From Fimenecus sp045631075 (GTDB lineage: Bacteria > Bacillota > Clostridia > Oscillospirales > Acutalibacteraceae), in contig JAZQUC010000075.1 of NCBI GenBank assembly GCA_045631075.1, positions 1 through 9,784 of the forward strand: 9,784 bases of DNA, given 5' to 3'. The notes below the pieces were generated by a model. The model saw only the letters and a list, made by a program, of their open reading frames with translations, ran no database searches and was not told the DNA's origin. The translations under genes and the position numbers were made by a program. Shown here piece after piece: positions 1 to 4,737 of this stretch. Positions within the stretch are counted from its first letter, which is position 1, and each line of letters begins with the position of its first letter.

Positions 1-683
1 ACTTCACCAAGCTGAGGCTCAATTTCAAACTGACCGGAAGCTGCAACTTCGGGATGATGGTAGTTAATTTCAATACCTGCATCCTTCATAAGCATACACA
101 TTTCACTACGGCATTCGTATGAGATATCGAATGGCTTTGCGATATGATAGTTCTTCTGCTTAGGAACAACAACACCCTTACCTTCGACATCAGAGTTCCA
201 ATATGACTGCTTTGCGTCAACTGTAGCACCGATATATCTGCCTTCAACATTCCATGTAACATCGTCAAAAAGATAAAATTCAAATTCAGGTAAAATTTTC
301 ATTTCATCAGCAACACCACTGTTCTTCATATGCTCAACAGCTGCCTTAATAATGTTACGAGGATACTGTGCAAGAGGACGATTTTCAGGTTTGTCAATAA
401 TCATTGCGTTACCTGTCATTGACAATGTAGGGATTGAACAGAATGGATCGATAACTGCAGTATCAGGGTCAGGAATAAATACCATATCACTCTTTTCAAC
501 AACAGCATAGCCATAGTTAGAAGCATCAAAACCAATACCGCTCTTCATTGTGTCCTCTGAAAAGTTTTCAGCAGGAATTGTAACGTGACGATACTGTCCA
601 TTGATGTCAACCATTTTGAAGTCGACCATTTTAATGCCGTTCTCTTTAATAAGATTAAGAACGTCGTTTATACTTTTAGCCAT
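1..683 (-). CDS. glnA: glutamine synthetase, class I (5' part, cut by window edge)
   Basis: ATP-dependent ligation of ammonia to glutamate; cytosolic, the main route of ammonia assimilation. Only 227 N-terminal codons lie in the window; a class I enzyme has about 440-470, so half is missing to the left. Visible: beta-grasp domain with VDFKMVDINGQYRHVTIP (about 20-37), FDASNYGY at 52-59 where many class I enzymes have FDGSS, SDMVFIPDPDTAVIDPF (65-81), the metal/substrate strand PEFEFYLFD (132-140, E133 and E135 as probable metal ligands), RSEMC (192-196) and HHPEVAASGQFEIE (209-222). The ATG at 683 is preceded, after 7 nt, by a strong AAGGAGA site (691-697), which fixes the start. The gene is transcribed alone, from its own promoter (716-744). 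Family assignment is firm; the FDASNYGY variant suggests a divergent class I subtype, which is inference. Confidence 0.93.
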   Translation of the reverse strand, partial: MAKSINDVLNLIKENGIKMVDFKMVDINGQYRHVTIPAENFSEDTMKSGIGFDASNYGYAVVEKSDMVFIPDPDTAVIDPFCSIPTLSMTGNAMIIDKPENRPLAQYPRNIIKAAVEHMKNSGVADEMKILPEFEFYLFDDVTWNVEGRYIGATVDAKQSYWNSDVEGKGVVVPKQKNYHIAKPFDISYECRSEMCMLMKDAGIEINYHHPEVAASGQFEIEPQLGE

Positions 684-708
684 TTTTACATCTCCTTAAA
701 AATTACTA

Positions 709-726
709 TGTGATTAATATATCACA
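709..726. promoter_or_regulatory. operator-like palindrome over the glnA -10 box
   Basis: TGTGATTAATATATCACA has perfect 6-bp inverted arms (709-714 and 721-726) around the -10 hexamer at 716-721. A dimeric regulator bound here would block RNA polymerase. The arms resemble a CRP/FNR-type half site (TGTGA) and the outer bases of a GlnR box, but the central gap is 8 nt, against 6 for CRP and 7 for GlnR. The identity of the regulator is therefore open. Confidence 0.45.
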
Positions 727-744
727 AATTTTTCCTGTTCGCAA
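716..744 (-). promoter_or_regulatory. glnA promoter (TTGCGA-17-TATATT)
   Basis: On the minus strand, TTGCGA (739-744) is separated by exactly 17 nt from TATATT (716-721). This gives 4/6 and 5/6 matches to the sigma-A hexamers. Transcription would start near 709, leaving a leader of about 25 nt that carries the AAGGAGA ribosome site. It is the best -35/-10 pair in this spacer. AT-rich DNA gives some chance matches, but spacing and position both fit. Confidence 0.6.
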
Positions 745-816
745 TAGTTAAGTGTGGGGATAATGATTATAAATTATAATTTGTCGGGATGATTGATTAT
801 TAAAATCGACCATAAA

Positions 817-961
817 TGTAGGGGCGGATGCCCTCATCCGCCCGTAGTAAGTGAATAGTATACTTTGGAACGGGACGATGTGGGGTGCGGGTGTCCGGTG
901 GACACCTCTGCGAAGCAGAAGCACCGACCGAACCGGCAGGTGAGACTCATCGTCCCCTACA
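817..961. repeat. palindromic MITE-like repeat, long copy
   Basis: This 145-bp GC-rich block in AT-rich DNA is bounded by perfect 8-bp inverted ends, TGTAGGGG (817-824) and CCCCTACA (954-961). It contains four hairpins. Stem 822-830/835-843 (gggcggatg/catccgccc) is a perfect 9 bp with loop ccct. Stem 872-880/948-956 (gggacgatg/catcgtccc) is a perfect 9 bp and encloses two more: 891-896/900-905 (gtgtcc/ggacac) and 907-911/915-919 (tctgc/gcaga, loop gaa). It encodes no convincing protein. A second, shorter copy with the same ends lies at 7376-7442. I see no clear target-site duplication. It resembles small non-autonomous repeats of clostridial genomes; whether it is mobile is inference. Confidence 0.8.
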
Positions 962-1033
962 GGGTTACATTACCAAATTAATGTCACCGACAAACTTCCA
1001 ATTTAATTTATTGGGATATACATTCCAACTAAC

Positions 1034-1067
1034 TAAAAAAATAAGGGACACCAATCCGATGTCCCAT
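1034..1067 (-). terminator. Rho-independent terminator of the DUF1846 unit
   Basis: Read on the minus strand, gggacatcg/tggtgtccc (1045-1065) forms a 9-bp stem with three G-T pairs and a 3-nt loop. A T-rich run (complement of the A tract 1035-1043) follows directly. It lies 10 bp past the TAA of the DUF1846 gene. The stem resembles the right half of the short repeat copy at 7376-7442. Confidence 0.8.
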
Positions 1068-1074
1068 TAACTTA

Positions 1075-2556
1075 TTAATTATAATACAAATTATTGTTTT
1101 GTGTATATGGTTCGTAGGTTGCATTTGTACCGATTTTACGAAGAGTTTCCTTGTCTGTATCAGAAAGAACAACTGTAGCATGAACATCGCATCCTTTGAG
1201 TCCGTTAATTGCTTCAAGTGCCTGTTTTGCAAGCGGATTCATTGTAGCACAGATTGAAAGAGCAATAAGAATTTCATCAGGATGAAGACTTGTGTCCATC
1301 TCGTGCATCTTTACTTTTAATGCTTTGATAGGCTCAAATACAGTAGGTGAGATAAGGAGAATTTCATCATCGATATTAGCCATTGCTTTAAGTGCGTTTA
1401 AAAGCATAGCAGAAGATGAGCTTAAAAGGTCAGATGCCTTACCTGTAATAATTCTTCCATCGTGAAGCTCAATAGCAGTAACAGGAGCATCAGTCTTTTC
1501 TGAAATGTTAAGTGCAGTTGCAACAACAGGTCTGTCGTCTGTACTGATGTTAAGCTGTTTCATAATAAGCTCAATTTTATAAAGCTCACTGGAAACATTC
1601 TTGTTGTTTTTCTGTTGAACACGATAGTTACAATGGCGGCGAAGAATTTCTTTCTTTGATGCCATAAAGACAACATCATCGTCAATAATACAGTTACCTG
1701 CCATATTAACACCCATATCAGTAGGTGACTTGTATGGAGATTCACCGTAAATTTTTTCAAATATTGTGTTAAGAACAGGGAAATTCTCAACATCACGATT
1801 ATAATTGACAGTAGTTTCGCCATAAGCCTCAAGGTGGAATGGGTCAATCATATTAACATCGTTAAGGTCGGCTGTGGCAGCCTCATAAGCAAGGTTTACA
1901 GGATGCTTGAGCGGTAAATTCCAGATAGGGAATGTTTCAAATTTAGCATAACCTGCCTTAATACCACGCTTATGCTCGTGATAAAGCTGTGAAAGACAAA
2001 CTGCCATTTTACCACTACCAGGACCAGGTGCTGTAATAACAACAAGCGGATGGGTAGTTTCAATGTAATCGTTTTTACCATATCCGTTTTCACTTACAAT
2101 AAGTTGAACATCAAGAGGGTAGTTTTCAATAGGATAATGACGATAAACATTTATACCAAGATTCTGAAGCTTTTGTTCAAATGCAGTAACAGATGGCTGA
2201 TTTGAATACTGAGTAAGAACAACACCACCAACATAAAGTCCAAAACCATGATAAATATCAATAAGACGAAGTACATCAAGGTCATATGTGATGCCAAGGT
2301 CACTACGAATTTTATTTTTTTCAATATCCTTTGCACAGATAGCGATAATGATTTCAGCATCATCTTTAAGTTGTAAAAGCATTTTCATCTTACTGTCTGG
2401 TTTAAAACCTGGCAAAACTCTTGCTGCGTGGTAATCATCAAAAATCTTACCACCAAATTCAAGATAAAGCTTACCACCAAATTTGCTGATACGCTCCTTT
2501 ATGTGCTCCGATTGCATTCGAAGATATTTGTTATTGTCAAAACCTAACTTACGCAT
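1075..2556 (-). CDS. DUF1846 (UPF0371) family protein, function unknown
   Basis: The 493-residue protein matches the usual length of about 490-505 for this conserved but uncharacterised family. Recognisable blocks are the N-terminal GFDNNKYLRMQSEHIKERI (5-23), FGGKLYLEFGGK (26-37), DDYHAARVLPGF (40-51), the glycine-rich VITAPGPGSGKMAVCLSQLY (173-192), and IDPFHLEAYGETTVNYNRD (237-255). The GPGSGK element (178-183) is P-loop-like and suggests nucleotide or phosphate binding; this is inference. There is no signal peptide or membrane segment, so it is probably cytosolic. The ATG at 2556 has a modest AGGTG upstream and begins 20 bp after the AI-2E-family gene, so the two are probably co-transcribed. 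A terminator follows at 1034-1067. Family assignment is confident; no biochemical role is claimed. Confidence 0.9.
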   Translation of the reverse strand: MRKLGFDNNKYLRMQSEHIKERISKFGGKLYLEFGGKIFDDYHAARVLPGFKPDSKMKMLLQLKDDAEIIIAICAKDIEKNKIRSDLGITYDLDVLRLIDIYHGFGLYVGGVVLTQYSNQPSVTAFEQKLQNLGINVYRHYPIENYPLDVQLIVSENGYGKNDYIETTHPLVVITAPGPGSGKMAVCLSQLYHEHKRGIKAGYAKFETFPIWNLPLKHPVNLAYEAATADLNDVNMIDPFHLEAYGETTVNYNRDVENFPVLNTIFEKIYGESPYKSPTDMGVNMAGNCIIDDDVVFMASKKEILRRHCNYRVQQKNNKNVSSELYKIELIMKQLNISTDDRPVVATALNISEKTDAPVTAIELHDGRIITGKASDLLSSSSAMLLNALKAMANIDDEILLISPTVFEPIKALKVKMHEMDTSLHPDEILIALSICATMNPLAKQALEAINGLKGCDVHATVVLSDTDKETLRKIGTNATYEPYTQNNNLYYN

Positions 2557-2576
2557 AATTTACACCTACAAAATAT

Positions 2577-3785
2577 TTAAACATTACTTTCATTTTCATT
2601 ATTTTCTGTTGATTTGTCACTTTCGATATTATCTTCAACATTTACAGCTTCTTTTTCACTGTTGAGCCATGAAATAACAAGAGCATATACTGCTGAAGCA
2701 ATAGGTACACCTAAAAGAATACCCAAAATACCACCAAAGTTGCCACCGATAATTACAGCAACAAGAACAATAATTCCGGGAAGACCAACTGATTTTCCAA
2801 CGATTTTCGGATAAATAAAGTTGTTATCAATTGCCTGAAGAATAAGGACGAATATAAGGAAAAGAAGTGCCTTCAAAGGACTTTCCATAAATATGATAAA
2901 ACAACCGATAAATTCACCGATAAGAGGTCCGATAACAGGAATAAGTGCTGTGATGCCGATTATTACTGATACAACAATTGCACTTGGAAAACGGAAAATG
3001 CTCATTCCGATAAAACACAAAATTGATAAAATAAATGCGTCAGTAACTTGTCCTGTAATAAAGTTAGAAAAAGAAGATGATGTTACATTAGAAACATTCA
3101 TTGTATGTTCATAAACCTTTTCAGGTATAATCTTCTTAAGAATTTTACTGAAAAACTCACCGATGTTTTCCTTTTCAGCAAGAATATAAATTGCAACAAT
3201 AAAACCAATTGCAAGATTTCCGATAGCAGAAATCACAGAGGATGTAACACCCATTGTTGTGCTTAAAATATCACTTGCACCGTCAAATGTAAATAACTTT
3301 TCAGCCATTGCAACAAGTGTGTTTATATCAAATTTAGGATTGTGAAGGAATTCAGTACTTACATCAAGCCCGAATCGTACGATAAGTGATTCAACCCAGG
3401 TAACAAAAGAACTGTAATAAGCAGGGATTTTTGTTGCAATCAGCAATACTGAATCGTGAAGCTTTGGAATAATAAGGAAAAGTAAAAGCACAATAAAGCC
3501 TAAAAATAAAACAACCGTAGAAATAAGGCTTAAAGGACGAAGAAGCTTGACTGCCTTTTTATTTGAATTTGTTTTTAATTTTTTGAACACACTATTCTCA
3601 AGCACATTCATCGGGATATTAAGAATGAATGCCAAACAAAAACCTATAATCAGGGGCGTGCATATTCCAACAACACCTTTGAAAAATGAGCCGAAAGAAG
3701 ATAAGTTTTGCGAAAGTGTAAAAAGAATAATCCCAAAGGTAATTATTCCTAAAATCTTTTTTATATTTTTCTTTGATAAGTCCAT
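2577..3785 (-). CDS. AI-2E family transporter (PerM/TqsA/UPF0118-like membrane protein)
   Basis: This 402-residue polytopic membrane protein is of normal length for the family. Hydrophobic segments lie at about 10-30, 36-58, 86-108, 185-205, 246-263, 268-300, 304-320 and 336-378, with a long extracytoplasmic-type soluble stretch at about 109-184. Family blocks in the C-terminal half are GQVTDAFILSILCFIGM (245-261), GITALIPVIGPLIGEFIG (277-294) and the run QAIDNNFIYPKIVGKSVGLP (317-336) into a glycine-rich helix (347-360). The tail (about 377-402) is hydrophilic and acidic. Characterised relatives include E. coli TqsA (AI-2 export) and putative permeases and antiporters, so the substrate cannot be told from sequence. 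The ATG at 3785 has AGAGG (3793-3797) at 7-nt spacing. It is first gene of a unit with DUF1846. Confidence 0.9.
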   Translation of the reverse strand: MDLSKKNIKKILGIITFGIILFTLSQNLSSFGSFFKGVVGICTPLIIGFCLAFILNIPMNVLENSVFKKLKTNSNKKAVKLLRPLSLISTVVLFLGFIVLLLFLIIPKLHDSVLLIATKIPAYYSSFVTWVESLIVRFGLDVSTEFLHNPKFDINTLVAMAEKLFTFDGASDILSTTMGVTSSVISAIGNLAIGFIVAIYILAEKENIGEFFSKILKKIIPEKVYEHTMNVSNVTSSSFSNFITGQVTDAFILSILCFIGMSIFRFPSAIVVSVIIGITALIPVIGPLIGEFIGCFIIFMESPLKALLFLIFVLILQAIDNNFIYPKIVGKSVGLPGIIVLVAVIIGGNFGGILGILLGVPIASAVYALVISWLNSEKEAVNVEDNIESDKSTENNENESNV

Positions 3786-4127
3786 ATTACGACCTCTGTA
3801 ACTGTATTTCTTACTTTTTAGTAGTTGTTACACATACAACAGACATTATATATGAAAAATGAATTAAAAGCAATATGACAAAGATAAATCTAAAGTAAAA
3901 TTTATTGACTATTTTATGTTGAAAATATATAAAACATTTTACCAAATCGTAATTTGATAGGGGATAGATTAAATGCAAAATAAAAAACATAAAATATATG
4001 TTACAACATTATAATGCAATTTTCTATTTTAAGTTTGCATTTATTCTGATAAATCCCATAATTTTTATGGCGAAATTCATTGAAATTATGATAAAAATAA
4101 AAAAATAAAAAAATTTTAAAAAATATG
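3786..4127. other. AT-rich divergent spacer before the tRNA operon
   Basis: No solid gene is present. Besides the minus-strand promoter candidate, a plus-strand pair TTGACT (3905-3910)/TATAAA (3928-3933) with 17-nt spacing is visible. It is followed by AGGGG (3958-3962) and an ATG at 3973 opening only 13 codons. There is a 7-bp inverted repeat aatgcaa/ttgcatt (4013-4019/4035-4041) and a short ccataa/ttatgg hairpin (4056-4070). None of these is compelling alone. Confidence 0.6.
3845..3873 (-). promoter_or_regulatory. candidate promoter of the AI-2E transporter/DUF1846 unit
   Basis: On the minus strand a perfect TATAAT (3845-3850) has TTGCTT (3868-3873) at 17-nt spacing. The -35 matches only at TTG. 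Transcription would start near 3838, giving a leader of about 50 nt that contains a small gttgt/acaac inverted repeat. The region is very AT-rich, so this is a reasonable but unproven assignment. Confidence 0.35.
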
Positions 4128-4156
4128 TTGACAAATTAAAAGTCTTGTATTATAAT
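4128..4156 (+). promoter_or_regulatory. tRNA operon promoter, perfect consensus
   Basis: TTGACA (4128-4133), a 17-nt spacer and TATAAT (4151-4156) match the sigma-A consensus at every position, as expected for a highly expressed stable-RNA operon. The start would be near 4163, about 25 nt before tRNA-Met. The leader contains a small gccgt/acggc hairpin (4163-4167/4177-4181) that may assist 5' processing. Confidence 0.9.
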
Positions 4157-4187
4157 AACAAAGCCGTCGCAAGAGAACGGCATCTAT

Positions 4188-4264
4188 GGCGGCATAGCTT
4201 AGTTGGCTAGAGCGTCCGGTTCATACCCGGAAGGTCACAGGTTCAAGTCCCGTTGCCGCTACCA
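4188..4264 (+). tRNA. tRNA-Met (CAT), elongator
   Basis: This is a 77-nt gene with encoded CCA (4262-4264). Acceptor is GGCGGCA/TGCCGCT with G1-T72 wobble, D-stem GCTT/GAGC, anticodon stem TCCGG/CCGGA, loop TTCATAC, anticodon CAT at 4222-4224 and A37 at 4225. The body closely resembles Bacillus elongator tRNA-Met, including the GGCGG start, the GGCTAGAGCGT D-arm and the GCTACCA end. It lacks the three G-C pairs of initiator anticodon stems and does not resemble tRNA-Ile2. The T-stem ACAGG/CCCGT carries an A-C mismatch (4239/4251). A37 in an ANN-decoding loop makes it a likely t6A target of the TsaD encoded downstream. Confidence 0.95.
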
Positions 4265-4283
4265 AGGGACTGAACAAGTCCCT
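4265..4283 (+). other. hairpin in the spacer between the two tRNAs
   Basis: The arms agggact (4265-4271) and agtccct (4277-4283) pair perfectly over 7 bp around loop gaaca. The stem starts one base after the CCA of tRNA-Met and ends 6 nt before tRNA-Glu. No T-run follows, so it is not a classical terminator. A role in RNase processing of the bicistronic precursor is possible but is inference. Confidence 0.6.
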
Positions 4284-4289
4284 ATATAT

Positions 4290-4364
4290 GGCCCGGTGGT
4301 CAAGCGGTTAAGACACCGCCCTTTCACGGCGGTAACACGGGTTCGATTCCCGTCCGGGTCACCA
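4290..4364 (+). tRNA. tRNA-Glu (TTC)
   Basis: This is a 75-nt gene with encoded CCA (4362-4364). Acceptor is GGCCCGG/CCGGGTC, anticodon stem CCGCC/GGCGG, loop CTTTCAC, anticodon TTC at 4323-4325, and T-arm ACGGG-TTCGATT-CCCGT. It is nearly identical to the Bacillus tRNA-Glu from the D-arm to the T-arm. It is co-transcribed with tRNA-Met from the consensus promoter at 4128-4156 and ends in the terminator 1 nt downstream. Confidence 0.97.
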
Positions 4365-4365
4365 C

Positions 4366-4400
4366 AAAAAAGCATCGCAAAAGCGGTGCTTTTTTATTTT
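4366..4400 (+). terminator. Rho-independent terminator of the tRNA operon
   Basis: The stem agcatcgc (4371-4378)/gcggtgct (4383-4390) has 8 bp with one T-G pair and loop aaaa. It is extended by an A tract before it and a T tract (4390-4395) after it. It lies immediately after the CCA of tRNA-Glu. The A/T flanks are symmetric, so it could also act on the opposite strand. Confidence 0.9.
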
Positions 4401-4460
4401 GTAAATTTGAGATATAAGAATCGAACCCAAGCTGAAAGTGTGCAAGGTGTAGTTGAAGCA

Positions 4461-4487
4461 TACGGTTGATTTCGTTTGGATTACCAC
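4461..4487 (+). pseudogene. possible decayed tRNA 3' end
   Basis: The stretch acggttgatttcg followed by tttggattaccaca aligns with the T-arm, acceptor and CCA of tRNA-Glu (4337-4366). In my hand alignment over about 33 columns, roughly 24 are identical, three are deletions and every substitution is a transition. It also precedes a terminator, as a tRNA gene would. I could not recover a matching 5' half. A gaatcgaaccc word at 4418-4428 is the reverse complement of a tRNA T-arm. The identification is tentative. Confidence 0.35.
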
Positions 4488-4522
4488 AATAACAGTCCAC
4501 GAGCTGGACTGTTATTTTTTGT
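4486..4522 (+). terminator. second Rho-independent terminator
   Basis: aataacagtcca (4488-4499) and tggactgttatt (4505-4516) form a perfect 12-bp stem around loop cgagc, followed by a T run (4515-4520). It lies about 90 bp after the tRNA terminator with no recognised gene between. It could be a read-through backstop or the leftover terminator of a lost downstream tRNA gene. Confidence 0.9.
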
Positions 4523-4696
4523 CTAACTATATTTCCATAATTCGATAAAGTGAAAAATTGCCTTCTATAAACTGTATTAATTAGAGTTTTAAATTTTATT
4601 ACAGACCTTTATTTTTGATTTACAAACTATATCTATAAATTTCGATTTTATAAATTTAATTTTTTATCTTTTATTATAGTATTTATTTTTTTAATA

Positions 4697-4705
4697 TGTT
4701 ATAAT
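4697..4705 (+). promoter_or_regulatory. polA promoter, extended -10
   Basis: TGTTATAAT (4697-4705) is an extended -10 element (TG-n-TATAAT). The -35 position at 17-nt spacing (tagtat) is poor, which the TG motif can compensate. Transcription would start near 4712, giving a leader of about 26 nt with GGTGA (4727-4731) 6 nt before the polA ATG. Confidence 0.5.
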
Positions 4706-4737
4706 AAACTTAATTATGAAATTTTTGGTGATACAAA

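Larger units (their letters stand above)
684..1033. other. intergenic region between the DUF1846 unit and glnA
   Basis: No gene is seen. The region holds, left to right, the glnA ribosome site, operator-like palindrome and promoter (691-744), an AT-rich stretch with two TATAAT-like words on the minus strand (766-778) lacking a -35 partner, the 145-bp repeat (817-961), and about 70 bp of unremarkable DNA before the terminator at 1034-1067. Confidence 0.75.
4401..4737. other. intergenic region between tRNA operon and polA
   Basis: No protein gene is seen. The first 90 bp are unusually GC-rich for a spacer here and hold the putative tRNA remnant. The second terminator follows. From about 4521 to 4696 the DNA is extremely AT-rich with no ORF or stable hairpin that I could support. 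The polA promoter and ribosome site close the region. Confidence 0.7.

Noticed and set aside
709..726. Calling the palindrome a CRP or GlnR site
   Set aside because: The half sites look similar but the spacing (8 nt) fits neither consensus, so only an unnamed operator is claimed.
885..1070. 61-codon plus-strand ORF
   Set aside because: It lies over the palindromic repeat and opposite terminator, has no ribosome site and no recognisable protein features.
4188..4264. tRNA(CAT) as initiator tRNA or tRNA-Ile2
   Set aside because: The anticodon stem lacks the GGG/CCC signature of initiators, and the body matches Bacillus elongator tRNA-Met rather than tRNA-Ile2.
4203..4469. 88-codon plus-strand ORF
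   Set aside because: It reads straight through both tRNA genes and a terminator; the open frame is a by-product of structured RNA sequence.
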